Source: Mycolicibacterium sp. MU0053 (GTDB taxonomy: Bacteria; Actinomycetota; Actinomycetes; Mycobacteriales; Mycobacteriaceae). Taken from it: DNA of 64,000 nt. A model generated the notes under the pieces. It worked only from the letters and a program-made list of their open reading frames with translations. It searched no databases and was not told where the DNA came from. Both the position numbers and the translations under genes were made by a program. Positions 35,818 to 46,413 of the stretch are shown one piece after another; position 1 is the first letter of the stretch, and each line of letters begins with the position of its first letter. The stretch covers positions 5,389,375 to 5,453,374 of the forward strand of contig NZ_OY726397.1 in assembly GCF_963378095.1 (NCBI RefSeq), read 5' to 3'.

Positions 35818-35911
35818 TTTGCCCGATCCCGCCGCGCAGGTCGACGAAGGTGCGCAAACCACGTAAATCCCGCGGCGTGTCGGCCGGGGACGCGCACGGT
35901 CGCGGTAGAAA

Positions 35912-38764
35912 TTAGGCGACGATGTTGACCAGCCGGCCGGGAACCACGATGACCTTCTTCGGGGTGGCGCCGGCCAGGAAGGCCGCCACCTTCTCCTCGG
36001 CGACCGCGGCGGCCTCCAACGCCTTGGCGTCCGCGTCGGCGGGCACGGTGATGTGGCCGCGGACCTTGCCGTTGACCTGCACCGGGTACTCGACGGTGTC
36101 CTCCACCAGATAGGACTCGTCGGCAACCGGGAACGGCCCGTGCGCCAGCGAGGTCTCGTTGCCGAGCCGACGCCACAGCTCCTCGGCCAGGTGCGGGGCC
36201 AGCGGTGCGAGCATCAACACCAGCGGCGCGATCGCCGCGCGCGCCGTGACGCCCGTCTTGGTGAGGTGGTTGGTGTACTCGATCAGCTTGGCCGCGGCGG
36301 TGTTGTTGCGCAGGTTCGCGTAGTCCTCGGACACCCCGGCAATCGCGCGGTGCAGCGCGCGCAGGGTCGCCTCGTCCAGTTCGTCGTCGGTGACCCGGCC
36401 CGCCCCGGTGTTCTCGTCGACCACCAGCCGCCACACCCGTTGCAGGAACCGGGAGGCGCCGACGACGTCCTTGGTCGCCCACGGCCGGGACGCCTCCAGC
36501 GGACCCATCGACATCTCGTACACGCGCAGGGTATCGGCGCCGTAGTCGTCGCAGATCTCGTCCGGGGAGATCGAGTTCTTCAGGCTCTTGCCGATCTTGC
36601 CGAACTCCTGGAACACCTCGATCTCGCCGTCGTCGGTCGCCAGGATGAATTTGCCGTCGCGCTCGACGACGTCGGCGGCGGGCACGTAGGACCCGCGCGC
36701 GTCGGTGTAGGCGTAGGCCTGGATGTAGCCCTGGTTGACCAGGCGGCGGTATGGCTCGCTGGAGCTGACGTGGCCCAGATCGAAGAGCACCTTGTGCCAG
36801 AACCTGGAGTACAGCAGGTGCAGCACCGCGTGCTCGACACCGCCGACGTAGAGGTCGACCCCACCCGGGTCGTCCGGTCCGTGCTCGGCCGGCCGCGGGC
36901 CCATCCAGTAGCGTTCGTTCTCCTTGTCGCAGAACGTATCCGGGTTGTTCGGATCGCAGTACCGCAGTTCGTACCAGGAGCTGCCGGCCCACTGCGGCAT
37001 GACGTTGGTGTCGCGGCTGTAGGACTTCAACCCGTCGCCCAGGTCCAGGTCCACGTGCACCCAGTCGCCGGCCTTGTTCAGCGGCGGTGACGGCTCGGTG
37101 GACGCGTCGTCGGGGTCGAACAGCACCGGCGAATAGTCCTCGATGTCCGGCAGTTCCACCGGCAGCGCCGAATCGGGCAACCCGTGCGCGCGACCGTCGG
37201 CGTCGTAGACGATGGGGAACGGCTCGCCCCAGTAGCGCTGCCGGGCGAACAGCCAGTCCCGCAGCTTGTACTCGACGCGCTGCTGCCCGCGGCCGTCGGC
37301 CACCAGCTTGTCGGTCATGGCGGCCTTGGCCGTCGCGACGTCCATCCCGTCGAGGAATCCGGAGTTCACCAGGGTCCCGTCACCGGTGTGGGCGCCCTGC
37401 GAAATGTCGCCACCGGCAACCACTTCCACAATGGGCAGGCCGAACTCGGTGGCGAAGTCCCAGTCACGCTGATCCCCGCTGGGCACCGCCATGATGGCGC
37501 CAGTGCCGTAGCCGGCCAGCACGTAGTCGGCGATGAAGATCGGCACCGGGGCGTCGTTGGCCGGGTTGACGGCCGTGGTCCCCAGGAACACGCCGGTCTT
37601 GGTCTTGTTCTCCTGGCGCTCCAGATCGGACTTGGCGGCGATGGCCCGGCGGTAGGCGGCGACCGCCTCGCCCGGGGTGGCCGCGCCGTAGGTCCAGCGT
37701 TGATCCACCCCGTCCGGCCAAGTCTGCGCCACCAGGCGGTCCACCAGCTCGTGCTCGGGTGCCAGCACCAGGTACGTCGCGCCGAACAGCGTGTCGGGCC
37801 GGGTGGTGAAGACCTCGATGTCGCCGGCCGGCGAACCGAACTGGACATTGGCCCCGGTGGAGCGGCCGATCCAGTTGCGCTGCATGCTCTTGACCTTGTC
37901 CGGCCAGTCCAGCACCTCGAGATCGTCCAGCAGCCGATCGGAGTAGGCTGTGATGCGCATCATCCACTGCCGCAACCGCTTCCGGAAAACCGGGAAGTTG
38001 CCCCGTTCGCTGCGACCGTCGGCGGTGACCTCCTCGTTGGCCAGCACCGTGCCCAGGCCCGGGCACCAGTTGACCATCGAGTCCGAGCGGTAGACCAGCC
38101 GGTGGGCGTCCACCACGTCGGCCCGCGCCCCGGTGTCCAGCTCGGACCACTGCCGGCCGTCCTCGAGAGTCCTTGCTCCGGACTCGAACTCGGCGATCAG
38201 CTCGGCGATCGGCCGGGCCCGTTGCGTCTGCGGATCGAACCAGGCGTTGTAGATCTGCAGGAAGATCCACTGCGTCCACTTGTAGTAGTCCACGTCGGTG
38301 GTGGAGAAGCTACGCCTAGCGTCGTGACCCAGCCCGAGCCGGCCCAACTGCCGTCGAAAGTTGACGATGTTGGCCTCGGTCCGGATCCGCGGATGCGTGC
38401 CGGTCTGGATGGCGTACTGCTCGGCCGGCAGGCCGAACGCGTCGAATCCCAACGCGTGCAGCACATTGCGGCCGGTCATCCGGAAATAGCGGGCGTAGAC
38501 GTCGGTGGCGATGTAGCCCAGCGGGTGACCGACATGCAGGCCGTCCCCGGACGGGTAGGGGAACATGTCCTGGACGAACATCTTGTCCTCGGGCACCGGT
38601 GCGCCGTCGGCCGGGGCCAGCGACCCCACCGGGTTCGGGACATTAAATGTGCCCAGTTCCTGCCACCGCTGCTGCCAGTCCTGCTCGATCCGGCCCGCCA
38701 GTTCCGCGTTGTAGCGAAATTGGGGTGCGTCGGATTCAGTTCCAGGTATCTGGGGTTCGGTCAC
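35912..38764 (-). CDS. leuS: Leucyl-tRNA synthetase
   Basis: A 950-residue class I synthetase. The HIGH-type motif is seen as HVGHPLGY, the CP1 editing domain follows the N-terminal catalytic part ([28 protein letters not shown]), and the KMSKS-type motif is degenerate (GKSLKNS). The start is taken as GTG 38762-38764 ([10 protein letters not shown]); the upstream in-frame residues are not family-like. It is divergent from mtc28. Confidence 0.97.
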   Translation of the reverse strand: MTEPQIPGTESDAPQFRYNAELAGRIEQDWQQRWQELGTFNVPNPVGSLAPADGAPVPEDKMFVQDMFPYPSGDGLHVGHPLGYIATDVYARYFRMTGRNVLHALGFDAFGLPAEQYAIQTGTHPRIRTEANIVNFRRQLGRLGLGHDARRSFSTTDVDYYKWTQWIFLQIYNAWFDPQTQRARPIAELIAEFESGARTLEDGRQWSELDTGARADVVDAHRLVYRSDSMVNWCPGLGTVLANEEVTADGRSERGNFPVFRKRLRQWMMRITAYSDRLLDDLEVLDWPDKVKSMQRNWIGRSTGANVQFGSPAGDIEVFTTRPDTLFGATYLVLAPEHELVDRLVAQTWPDGVDQRWTYGAATPGEAVAAYRRAIAAKSDLERQENKTKTGVFLGTTAVNPANDAPVPIFIADYVLAGYGTGAIMAVPSGDQRDWDFATEFGLPIVEVVAGGDISQGAHTGDGTLVNSGFLDGMDVATAKAAMTDKLVADGRGQQRVEYKLRDWLFARQRYWGEPFPIVYDADGRAHGLPDSALPVELPDIEDYSPVLFDPDDASTEPSPPLNKAGDWVHVDLDLGDGLKSYSRDTNVMPQWAGSSWYELRYCDPNNPDTFCDKENERYWMGPRPAEHGPDDPGGVDLYVGGVEHAVLHLLYSRFWHKVLFDLGHVSSSEPYRRLVNQGYIQAYAYTDARGSYVPAADVVERDGKFILATDDGEIEVFQEFGKIGKSLKNSISPDEICDDYGADTLRVYEMSMGPLEASRPWATKDVVGASRFLQRVWRLVVDENTGAGRVTDDELDEATLRALHRAIAGVSEDYANLRNNTAAAKLIEYTNHLTKTGVTARAAIAPLVLMLAPLAPHLAEELWRRLGNETSLAHGPFPVADESYLVEDTVEYPVQVNGKVRGHITVPADADAKALEAAAVAEEKVAAFLAGATPKKVIVVPGRLVNIVA

Positions 38765-39011
38765 CCAGACAGGGTATAAGGGCAGCGCCGCGGGCCAAAA
38801 AGGGCCGAATTCCAGTGATCTTGGCAACAGCTTGGTCTCGGTTGCGTTGCGAGGGCATCAGGGGTTGGTTCCAGGTGTGTTCCAGCTGTCGTCGAGCCGC
38901 GTTCGGGGCGCTGAGGCGGGGTTACAGTCGGCCCCTACAGGGGGTGGCGTGCGCCCCGAATTCGAATGATGCGGAAGTCAGCTTCCGCCACCTGGAAGGA
39001 CGGGCGACATT

Positions 39012-39980
39012 ATGTTCTCCAAGGTTCGTAGCTGGCGAGTGGTGGCGGGCGGTGCCGCCGCCGCCGTCGCCTGCGTAATGGGTTTTGCCGGCACCAACGC
39101 CGCCGCCGACCCGGTGCTGCCCGCGCCGCCGGCACCCGCGCCGGTCACCGTCACCCAAACCGTCACCGCGGCGCCCGTGGCCACCGGTTCGACACCCTCG
39201 GCGGCGCTCCCGCAGGCACCCGTCTCGATGCTGGCCGCCCCCGCACAGCCCACCCTGGTCCCGGCCGCCTCCGGAACGCTGCGGGAGTACTTCGCCGACC
39301 GGGGCGTGGCCCTGGAACCGCAGGATCCGCGCGTGTTCGAGGCGCTGCACATCACCTTGCCGATGCCGCCGGGCTGGACCCAGGTGCCCGACCCCAACGT
39401 CCCCGACGCCTACGTCGTGATCGCCGATCGCGCCAGCGGCGGCCTGTACACCTCCAACGCGCAGGTGGTGATCTACCGGCTGGCCGGCGAGTTCGACCCC
39501 AAGGAAGCCATCACCCACGGCTTCATCGACAGCCAGCAGTTGCCCGCGTGGCAGTCCACCGACGCGTCGCTGGCCGACTTCGGCGGGTTCCCGTCGGCGC
39601 TGATCGAGGGTTCCTACCTGGAGAACGACCTGCCGTTGAACACCTCGCGGCGCCACGTCATCGCCAAGGCCGGCTCCGACCACTATCTGGTGTCGCTGGC
39701 GGTGACCACCTCGGTCAGTCAGGCCGTGGCCGCCGCGGATGCCACCGACGCGATCGTGAACGGGTTCCGCGTCACCGATCCGGCCGCGCCGACCGCCGCG
39801 CCCGTCGCTGCTCCCGCGGCTCCCGCCGCGCCCGCGGCGGTCGCTCCGGGTGCGGTGGCTCCCGCAGCGGTGGTCCCCGGGGCGCCGGCCGTGGCTCCGG
39901 TGGCTCCCGTCCCGGCCGCACCCGCGGCGCCGGTGGCGGCGCTGCCCGGTCTGCCCGTGCTCCCGGCACCCACCGGCTAG
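39012..39980 (+). CDS. mtc28: Secreted proline/alanine-rich antigen Mtc28 (LpqN/LpqT-type domain)
   Basis: A 322-residue exported protein. A signal peptide (RVVAGGAAAAVACVMGFAGTNAAA) is followed by a Pro/Ala/Val-rich linker and an LpqN-like domain (residues ~95-255; YFADRGVALEPQDPRVFEALHITLPMPPGW). A second Ala/Pro/Val-rich tail ends the protein. There is no lipobox, so it is secreted rather than lipidated. The M. tuberculosis homologue is a known antigen. It heads a same-strand run with the small membrane protein and purU. Confidence 0.9.
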   Translation: MFSKVRSWRVVAGGAAAAVACVMGFAGTNAAADPVLPAPPAPAPVTVTQTVTAAPVATGSTPSAALPQAPVSMLAAPAQPTLVPAASGTLREYFADRGVALEPQDPRVFEALHITLPMPPGWTQVPDPNVPDAYVVIADRASGGLYTSNAQVVIYRLAGEFDPKEAITHGFIDSQQLPAWQSTDASLADFGGFPSALIEGSYLENDLPLNTSRRHVIAKAGSDHYLVSLAVTTSVSQAVAAADATDAIVNGFRVTDPAAPTAAPVAAPAAPAAPAAVAPGAVAPAAVVPGAPAVAPVAPVPAAPAAPVAALPGLPVLPAPTG

Positions 39981-40015
39981 CACCGACCCGCCGCCGCCTC
40001 GTTAAGGTGGCCCCT

Positions 40016-40369
40016 ATGTTGATCGCCGGTGTGCTGTGCTTGTGCGCGGCCGTTCTCTCGGCGGGTTTCGGGCTGTGGACGCTGACCCGGCCGGCCGGCG
40101 AGGACGTATCCCAGCAGGTCCGGCGTGCCGTGGCACCCACCCAGCTGGCCGCCGCGGTCATGCTGGCCGCCGGTGCCGCCGTCGCGCTGGCGGGCCTGGG
40201 CTCGACCGCCGTGGTGGTGTTGATCGTCTGTGTCCTCGGCGCGGTCGGCACCGTGGCGGCCGGATCCTGGCAGGGCGCCCGATTCGCGGTCGCGCACGCC
40301 GCCACCAGTCCGCCCCCCTCGGACGACTGCGCCGGCAGCTGCGCGGCCTGCACCCTGTCGTGTAGCTGA
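40016..40369 (+). CDS. Small membrane protein with a cysteine-rich tail (Rv0039c-like)
   Basis: A 117-residue protein with three hydrophobic segments ([58 protein letters not shown]). Its C-terminus ends [13 protein letters not shown], giving C-x3-C-x2-C-x3-C. That spacing could bind a metal or form disulfides. It sits 13 bases before purU. The function is unknown. Confidence 0.8.
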   Translation: MLIAGVLCLCAAVLSAGFGLWTLTRPAGEDVSQQVRRAVAPTQLAAAVMLAAGAAVALAGLGSTAVVVLIVCVLGAVGTVAAGSWQGARFAVAHAATSPPPSDDCAGSCAACTLSCS

Positions 40370-40382
40370 GAGGCCCGCGGAT

Positions 40383-41276
40383 ATGAGCACGGACGGTTTC
40401 CCCTCGGCCACCTCGGTGCCCGCCAAGGACGTCGGCCGGCTACTGCTGCGCTGCGACGACCGCCCCGGCCTGGTGGCCGCCACCAGCTCGTTTCTGTCCG
40501 ACGCCGGGGCGAACATCATCTCGCTGGACCAGCACTCCACGACGCAGACCGGCGGAACGTTCTTCCAGCGCACCATCTTTCACATGGCAGGCCTCGCGGC
40601 GGCGCGCGATGACCTGGAGCGGGACTTCGCCGAGCAGGTCGCCGCGAAGTTCGGGATGGACTTTCGGCTGACCGAGGCCGCCAAACCCAAGCGGGTCGCG
40701 ATCATGGCGTCCCGGGAGGACCACTGCCTGCTGGACCTGCTGTGGCGCAACCGCCGCGGCGAGCTGGACATGTCGGTCGTCATGGTGATCTCCAACCATC
40801 CCGATCTGGCGGATCAGGTCCGTCCGTTCGGGGTGCCCTTCATGCACGTGCCGGTGCACAAGGACCGCCGGGCCGACGCCGAGGCCCGGCAGCTGGACCT
40901 GCTGCGCGGCAACGTCGACCTGGTGGTGCTGGCGCGCTACATGCAGATCCTGTCCGGGGGCTTCCTCGCCGAGATGGACTGCCCGCTGATCAACATCCAT
41001 CACTCGTTCCTGCCGGCATTCGTGGGACAGGCGCCGTACCGCAAGGCCCGCGAGCGCGGGGTGAAGTTGGTGGGCGCCACCGCGCACTACGTCACCGAGG
41101 AACTCGACGAGGGGCCGATCATCGAGCAGGACGTCGTGCGGGTCGACCACCGGCACAGCGTCGACGATCTGCGTCGCCTCGGGGCCGACGTGGAACGCGT
41201 CGTGCTGTCGCGGGCCGTGCTCTGGCACTGCGAGGACCGGATCGTCCAGCACGGGAACCAGACGATCATCCTCTGA
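40383..41276 (+). CDS. purU: Formyltetrahydrofolate deformylase
   Basis: A 297-residue PurU. The N-terminal ACT domain (residues ~18-95; [19 protein letters not shown]) is followed by a formyltransferase-like domain with the catalytic [10 protein letters not shown] and [15 protein letters not shown]. It hydrolyses 10-formyl-THF to formate and THF, balancing one-carbon units for purine synthesis and photorespiration-like glycine metabolism. ATG 40383 follows the small membrane protein gene closely. Confidence 0.95.
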   Translation: MSTDGFPSATSVPAKDVGRLLLRCDDRPGLVAATSSFLSDAGANIISLDQHSTTQTGGTFFQRTIFHMAGLAAARDDLERDFAEQVAAKFGMDFRLTEAAKPKRVAIMASREDHCLLDLLWRNRRGELDMSVVMVISNHPDLADQVRPFGVPFMHVPVHKDRRADAEARQLDLLRGNVDLVVLARYMQILSGGFLAEMDCPLINIHHSFLPAFVGQAPYRKARERGVKLVGATAHYVTEELDEGPIIEQDVVRVDHRHSVDDLRRLGADVERVVLSRAVLWHCEDRIVQHGNQTIIL

Positions 41277-41383
41277 GTGGCGCGGACGGTTTCACGAGCG
41301 GCACAGCCCTGACCGCGACCGGCCACTGTGGTACGAATCCGGCGGATTCTGCGTACAAGGATCGACGCTCGCGCCAGGAATGC

Positions 41384-41989
41384 TCAGTTGCGGCTGGTGT
41401 CGATCGGGTGCGTCGCCAACATCGACAGCGGCATCGGCTGGCGCCGCAGCACGCGCGACCACAGATCCACCTTGGGTTCGACCAGAACGTCGGAGGGCAG
41501 CGCCGACAACACGATCCAGTCGTCGCGTTCGATCTCGCCCTCGAGCTGACCGATCGTCCACCCCGAGTAGCCCGCGAAGATCCGAACGCCCTCGAGCACC
41601 GGGGCCAGCACATCCGGTTCGGCGTCGAGATCGACCATCACGATCCGGCCCGACACATGCCGCAGGCCGGGCACGTCCTGGGAGTCCACTCCGACCCGCA
41701 GCGTTCCCAGACACAGTGCCGCATCCCGCTTCACGGGGCCGCCGACGAACATCGTCTTGGGCTTGGTGGTGAGCTTGGCCCATTGCGGCAGCACGTTGTA
41801 GACCGCCATCTCGCTGGGCCGGTTCAGAATGACGCCCAACGTGCCGCCGTCGTTGTGTTCGACGACGTAGATCACGCTGCGGCGAAACGTCGGTTCCAGC
41901 AGATCGGTGTTGGCCAAAAGCAGCGTCCCGGCGCGCACGCGGTGTGCGGCCGGGGCTACGAAGTCCTCCGGATCCTCTGGCTGACCCAT
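41384..41989 (-). CDS. YqgE/AlgH-family protein (Rv0038-like)
   Basis: A 201-residue member of the DUF179 family: AGTLLLANTDLLEPTFRRSVIYVVEHNDGGTLGVILNRP, then FVGGPV and the late FAGYSGWTIGQLEGEI. The start taken is ATG 41987-41989 (MGQPEDPED). The frame stays open far upstream, but that part is a shadow of the MFS gene. The molecular function of the family is unsettled. Confidence 0.92.
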   Translation of the reverse strand: MGQPEDPEDFVAPAAHRVRAGTLLLANTDLLEPTFRRSVIYVVEHNDGGTLGVILNRPSEMAVYNVLPQWAKLTTKPKTMFVGGPVKRDAALCLGTLRVGVDSQDVPGLRHVSGRIVMVDLDAEPDVLAPVLEGVRIFAGYSGWTIGQLEGEIERDDWIVLSALPSDVLVEPKVDLWSRVLRRQPMPLSMLATHPIDTSRN

Positions 41990-42082
41990 CCCACCATCAT
42001 GGCATCCATCACCCCGGCTGTGGCCAACAAGCGCACCGGCGCGGGCATATTTGTAGGGTGACACTTTGCGGATCGCCAGAAA

Positions 42083-43369
42083 GTGGTCGGTGTGGGTGAC
42101 CCTCGTGTCTCGCCGGCCGTTTGGCGTTCCGTCCGCGCCCTCCCGAATTTCCGGCGTCTTCTCGAACTGCGCGTAGTCAGCCAATTCGGCGACGGCCTGT
42201 TCTCGGCCGGGCTGGCCGGCGCTTTGCTGTTCAACCCCGAACGCGCTGCGACCCCGTGGGCCATCGCCGGCGCCTTCGCGGTGCTGTTCCTGCCCTACTC
42301 GCTGCTGGGACCGTTCGCCGGCGCGCTGCTGGATCGCTGGGATCGTCGGCTGGTCCTGGTGGGCGCCAACCTCGGTCGGCTGGTGCTGATCCTCGGGGTC
42401 GGGCTGCTGCTGGCGACCCGCGCCAGCGACCTCGCGGTGCTGTGCGGCGCGCTGTTGGTCAACGGTTTCGGCCGCTTCGTCGGCTCGGGCCTGTCGGCGG
42501 CGCTGCCGCATGTCGTCCCCCGCGATCAGGTGGTGTCGATGAACTCGGTCGCGATCGCCGCCGGGGCGTTGGCCGCGTTCGCCGGCGCCAACTTCATGCT
42601 GGTGCCGCGCTGGCTGATCGGGGCGGGCGACACCGGTTCGGCGGCCATCATCTTCATGGTCGCGGTTCCGGTGACCCTCGCCCTGCTGCTGGCGCTGAGG
42701 TTCCCGGCCCGGGTACTCGGCCCCGACGACACCGTCCGCACCGACCACGGCTCGGCGGTGCGCGCGGTGGCCAGCGGCTGGCTGCGCGGCGCCCGGACCG
42801 TGTGGGCCGTGCCCCCGGTCGCCGCGACGCTGGCCGGGCTGGCGGTGCACCGAATGGCGTTCGGCATCAACACCTTGCTGGTGCTGGTCATCGTCCGGCA
42901 CACCGATGTCCCGACCGTCGGGGTCGCCGGGTTGGGCACCGCGGTGGTGTTCGTGGCCGCCACCGGCACCGGCTCCTTCCTGGCCACCGTTCTCACGCCG
43001 GCAGCGGTGCGGCGTTGGGGCCGGTACACCACCGCCAACGCCGCGCTGGCCGCCGCGGCGCTCGTGCAGGTGGCCGCGGCGACCCTGCAGCTGCCCGTGC
43101 TGGTGCTGTGCGGCCTGGCCCTGGGCGCGCTGGGCCAGGTGGTCAAGCTGTGTGCGGACAGCGCCATGCAGATCGACGTCGACGACCCGCTGCGCGGACA
43201 TGTGTTCGCCGTTCAGGATTCACTCTTCTGGGTCTCGTTCATCGCCGCGGTCACCGCCGCGGCCGCCGTCGTCCCGCCCGACGGGCAAGCTCCCCTGCTG
43301 GCGCTGGCCGGCTCACTGCTCTATCTCGGCGGGCTTGCCGTGCACGCGGCCGTCGGGCGTTTACGGTGA
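42083..43369 (+). CDS. MFS transporter (Rv0037c-like)
   Basis: A 428-residue protein with 10-12 membrane helices. It has the MFS signature between helices 2 and 3 ([20 protein letters not shown]). It starts at GTG 42083 or GTG 42092. It is divergent from yqgE and four bases from the next gene. The substrate is unknown; the fold subgroup includes drug exporters and macrolide-efflux-type proteins. Confidence 0.88.
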   Translation: MVGVGDPRVSPAVWRSVRALPNFRRLLELRVVSQFGDGLFSAGLAGALLFNPERAATPWAIAGAFAVLFLPYSLLGPFAGALLDRWDRRLVLVGANLGRLVLILGVGLLLATRASDLAVLCGALLVNGFGRFVGSGLSAALPHVVPRDQVVSMNSVAIAAGALAAFAGANFMLVPRWLIGAGDTGSAAIIFMVAVPVTLALLLALRFPARVLGPDDTVRTDHGSAVRAVASGWLRGARTVWAVPPVAATLAGLAVHRMAFGINTLLVLVIVRHTDVPTVGVAGLGTAVVFVAATGTGSFLATVLTPAAVRRWGRYTTANAALAAAALVQVAAATLQLPVLVLCGLALGALGQVVKLCADSAMQIDVDDPLRGHVFAVQDSLFWVSFIAAVTAAAAVVPPDGQAPLLALAGSLLYLGGLAVHAAVGRLR

Positions 43370-43373
43370 GGTC

Positions 43374-44147
43374 ATGGGTTCCGCCGGAGCGATCATCGAT
43401 GACCTCGTCGCCGAGAGCACCGAACTCGACGCCCTGGTGGCGCCGCTGGCAGCGGACGACTGGGCGCGCCCGACCCCGGCGCCGGGCTGGACCGTCGCCC
43501 ATCAGATCGCGCACCTGCTGTGGACCGACCGGGCATCGCTGGTCTCGGTCACCGACGAGGCGGGTTTCGGCGACGTGCTGGCGTCGGCCGCGGCCAACCC
43601 CACCGGGTTCGTCGATGCGGCCGCCGAGGAACTCGCCACAATGCCGCCGCCGGAACTGCTGGCCGACTGGCGCCGCACCCGCACGCTGCTGCACGACGCG
43701 CTGCGCACGGTGCCCGACGGCCGCAAGCTGGTCTGGTTCGGCCCGCCGATGAGCGCCGCATCGATGGCCACGGCGCGGCTGATGGAGACCTGGGCCCACG
43801 GTCTCGACGTCGCCGATGCGCTCGGGGTCCAGCGCGAGCCCACCGCGCGGCTGAAGTCGATCGCGCACATCGGGGTCCGGACCCGCGACTACGCCTACGC
43901 CGTGCACGGCGAAACCCCGCCGGGCGCACCGTTTCACGTGGAACTACGCGCGCCCGACGGCGACACCTGGACGTGGGGACCGCCGGACGCCGCACAGCGG
44001 GTGACCGGATCGGCCGCGGATTTCTGTGCGTTGGTCACGCAGCGCCGACCGCGGCGCGAACTCGATGTGGTCGCCCACGGCCCCGACGCCGAGCACTGGC
44101 TGACCATCGCGCAGGCCTTCGCGGGGCCGCCCGGGCCGGGACGCTGA
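43374..44147 (+). CDS. Maleylpyruvate isomerase / DinB-like family protein (Rv0036c-like)
   Basis: A 257-residue protein of the mycothiol-dependent maleylpyruvate isomerase-like family. The N-terminal DinB-fold helical bundle has histidines in [12 protein letters not shown] and [14 protein letters not shown], placed like the family's metal ligands. A C-terminal domain has the [16 protein letters not shown] strand region. It starts at ATG 43374, just after the MFS gene stop. A mycothiol-linked transferase is possible but unproven. Confidence 0.85.
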   Translation: MGSAGAIIDDLVAESTELDALVAPLAADDWARPTPAPGWTVAHQIAHLLWTDRASLVSVTDEAGFGDVLASAAANPTGFVDAAAEELATMPPPELLADWRRTRTLLHDALRTVPDGRKLVWFGPPMSAASMATARLMETWAHGLDVADALGVQREPTARLKSIAHIGVRTRDYAYAVHGETPPGAPFHVELRAPDGDTWTWGPPDAAQRVTGSAADFCALVTQRRPRRELDVVAHGPDAEHWLTIAQAFAGPPGPGR

Positions 44148-44275
44148 GCGCGCCAGCGCGACTGCGGAGCCGGACCGCATCAGGCTCCGCGTGGGCCGCT
44201 GAGCGCCCGCGCGAAGCGGAGCCACGCCGCATCAAGCACCGCGCGGGCCGCTGAGCGCGCCAGCGCTCGGCCTCG
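44143..44275. repeat. Two and a half tandem ~53-bp GC-rich repeats
   Basis: Units begin GCTGAGCGC at 44143, 44198 and 44250 and end in GTGGGCC or GCGGGCC. The third unit is cut off by the next gene. The units differ by a few substitutions and a 3-bp length change. They lie between two convergent genes and could form stable hairpins that end transcription. Confidence 0.75.
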
Positions 44276-44782
44276 CTACAGCGCGCCCGCGTCGTCGGCG
44301 GCGCCGTCGCCGTCGGAATCCACCAACTTGATGTCCATCCGACCGTCCCCGTCGACGTCGACGAAGCCGACCGATCCGTCCTCGGCGATCACCCGGTCGG
44401 CCAACCCGTCCCCGTCGCCGTCCCACAGCCGGTCGTCGGCCAGCCCGTCGGCGTCGAAATCGACCAGCGGACCGCCGGACTGTTCCACGCCGTCGAGGCC
44501 GTACCAGCGCAGGCCCGTGCCGGTGCCCGGCGCCGCGGCCGCCACCGCCCAGGTCCCGGAACCGTCATCGGTGAACCACTCGCCGGCCGGTCCGGCGTAG
44601 TTCAGCACGGCGTGGTCGGCCAGCCCGTCGGCGTCCAGGTCGACCAGCGCGTCGTCGAACGTCCCGTCGCCGTCGAAATCCACCGCGACCCCGTCCAGGA
44701 TGCCGTCGCTATCGGCGTCGACGTCGGGTTCGGCGGTCCACATCGAAGCGGTGCCGTCGTCGGCACCCATGCAGTACTCCAT
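44276..44782 (-). CDS. Aspartate-rich repeat protein, probable calcium-binding
   Basis: A 168-residue acidic protein with many D-x-D-x-D-G units (DVDADSDGILDG; DFDGDGTFDD; DLDADGLADH; DFDADGLADD; DGDGDGLADR; DVDGDGRMDI; DSDGDGAADD), resembling thrombospondin type 3 or dockerin calcium loops. There is no signal peptide or anchor, so export is uncertain. It starts at ATG 44780-44782 or the ATG four codons later. It stops seven bases after the pcnA stop on the same strand. A homologue (Rv3906c) probably lies by pcnA in M. tuberculosis. Confidence 0.8.
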   Translation of the reverse strand: MEYCMGADDGTASMWTAEPDVDADSDGILDGVAVDFDGDGTFDDALVDLDADGLADHAVLNYAGPAGEWFTDDGSGTWAVAAAAPGTGTGLRWYGLDGVEQSGGPLVDFDADGLADDRLWDGDGDGLADRVIAEDGSVGFVDVDGDGRMDIKLVDSDGDGAADDAGAL

Positions 44783-44789
44783 ACCCGGA

Positions 44790-46286
44790 TCAGACGGGCG
44801 AGCCGCCCGCGGCGTTCCACCATTTCAACAATTCGTCGACGGCCTCGTCGTGGCTCAGCGGCCCGCGCTCCATCCGCAGTTCCTTGAGGTGGTTCCACGC
44901 CCGCCCGACCTGCGGACCGGCCGGGATGTCGAGCAGCTTCATGATCTCGTTGCCGTCGAGGTCGGGCCGGACCCGCTCGAGGTCCTCCTTGGCGGCCAAC
45001 TCCGCGATGCGTGCCTCGAGGTCGTCGTAGTTGGCCTGCAGCCGCGCCGCGCGCCGCTTGTTGCGGGTGGTGCAGTCGGCGCGGACCAATCGGTGCAGCC
45101 GCTCCAGCAGCGGCCCGGCATCGGTGACGTAGCGACGCACCGCCGAATCCGTCCACCGCCCGTCGCCGTAGCCGTGGAAGCGCAGGTGCAGGTACACCAG
45201 CTGGGACACGTCATCGACCATCTGCTTCGAATACTTCAGCGCGCGCATCCGCTTGCGGGCCATCTTCGCGCCCACCACCTCGTGGTGATGGAAGCTCACG
45301 CCGCCATTGGGTTCGTGGCGCCGGGTCGCGGGCTTGCCGATGTCATGCAGCAGCGCCGCCCAGCGCAACACCAGGTCGGGCTCGCCACGCTCCAACTCGA
45401 TGGCCTGGCGCAGCACCGTGAGCGAATGCTGGTAGACGTCCTTGTGCTGGTGGTGTTCGTCGATGGCCATCCGCATCGCGCCGACCTCCGGCAGCACCTG
45501 CTCCCCCATCCCCGACTCGACCATCAGGTCGATGCCGTCGGTCGGATGGGCCCCGAGGATCATCTTGTCCAGTTCGGCGGCGATCCGCTCGGCGGTGATC
45601 CGACCCAACTCCGGGGCCATCTGCTCGATCGCGGTCCGCACCCGCGGCGCGACCGTGAAACCCAGCTGGGACACGAACCGCGCCGCGCGCAGCATTCGCA
45701 GCGGATCGTCGCCGAAGGACACCTCGGGCGCCGACGGGGTGTCCAGCACCCGGGCGCGCAGCGCGGCCAGACCGCCCAGCGGGTCGACGAACTCGCCGAT
45801 GCCACCGGGCGCGTCGGCCTCGATCCGCACCGCCATCGCGTTGACCGTGAAGTCGCGGCGGATCAGGTCGTCGTCGAGGCGCTCCCCGAAACGCACCTGC
45901 GGATTCCGGGACACCCGGTCGTAGGTGTCGGCGCGAAAGGTGGTGATCTCCACCCGGTTCTGGCGGCGGGCGGCCCCGACGGTGCCGAACTCGATGCCGG
46001 TGTCCCACATCGCGTCGGCCCACGGCCGGACGATGCCCTGCACCACTTCGGGGTGCGCACCGGTGGTGAAATCCAGATCTGCGTCCGGGCCCAGGCGTCC
46101 CAGCAGCGCGTCGCGGACGCTGCCGCCCACCAGGTACAGCTCGTGGCCGGCGGCGGCGAACAGCGCCCCGAGTTCGCGCAGCGGCTCGTCGTGCCGGCGC
46201 AACGCCACCACGGCGCGCGCGAGCAGCGCGGCGTCGTCCTCGGTTGGAGGATCGGCGGCGGCGGCGCTCGGACGGGGCTCAGACAC
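44790..46286 (-). CDS. pcnA: CCA tRNA nucleotidyltransferase / poly(A) polymerase family, HD domain
   Basis: A 498-residue class II nucleotidyltransferase. The catalytic motif is [13 protein letters not shown] with DADLDF, and the RRDFTVNAM and [11 protein letters not shown] motifs follow. A C-terminal HD domain ([12 protein letters not shown]) comes after. It adds or repairs the 3' CCA of tRNAs. The start chosen is GTG 46284-46286, because TAGGCT lies eight bases upstream (leaderless) and the longer frame runs into mutT4's start region. It is divergent from mutT4. Confidence 0.94.
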   Translation of the reverse strand: MSEPRPSAAAADPPTEDDAALLARAVVALRRHDEPLRELGALFAAAGHELYLVGGSVRDALLGRLGPDADLDFTTGAHPEVVQGIVRPWADAMWDTGIEFGTVGAARRQNRVEITTFRADTYDRVSRNPQVRFGERLDDDLIRRDFTVNAMAVRIEADAPGGIGEFVDPLGGLAALRARVLDTPSAPEVSFGDDPLRMLRAARFVSQLGFTVAPRVRTAIEQMAPELGRITAERIAAELDKMILGAHPTDGIDLMVESGMGEQVLPEVGAMRMAIDEHHQHKDVYQHSLTVLRQAIELERGEPDLVLRWAALLHDIGKPATRRHEPNGGVSFHHHEVVGAKMARKRMRALKYSKQMVDDVSQLVYLHLRFHGYGDGRWTDSAVRRYVTDAGPLLERLHRLVRADCTTRNKRRAARLQANYDDLEARIAELAAKEDLERVRPDLDGNEIMKLLDIPAGPQVGRAWNHLKELRMERGPLSHDEAVDELLKWWNAAGGSPV

Positions 46287-46294
46287 GTTCGGTG

Positions 46295-46300
46295 AGCCTA
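46295..46300 (-). promoter_or_regulatory. Candidate -10 element of pcnA
   Basis: TAGGCT on the minus strand, eight bases before the GTG start; leaderless arrangement. Confidence 0.45.
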
Positions 46301-46400
46301 ATGCGCCGCGACGACCTCGGTCTAATACCTCCTCGACTACGGGCCGGTCTCGATATCGCAGCAGCGGCGAGTGGCGGCATGGGGCCACCTCCGTGGCAGC

Positions 46401-46406
46401 TACTAT
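46401..46406 (+). promoter_or_regulatory. Candidate -10 element of mutT4
   Basis: TACTAT ends seven bases before GTG 46414, so the mRNA would begin at or beside the start codon. Confidence 0.5.
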
Positions 46407-46413
46407 CGCTTGG

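Noticed and set aside
37184..38779. A 531-codon plus-strand frame opposite leuS
   Set aside because: leuS motifs on the minus strand are unmistakable; the plus frame is a composition artefact.
41990..43201. N-terminal extension of the YqgE frame to over 600 residues
   Set aside because: The extension is antisense to the MFS transporter and is His/Gln/Arg-rich; ATG 41989 gives the normal family length.
43374..44147. Linking the maleylpyruvate-isomerase-like gene to the aromatic operon
   Set aside because: It is a conserved core gene (Rv0036c type) 34 kb away, present in non-degrading mycobacteria.
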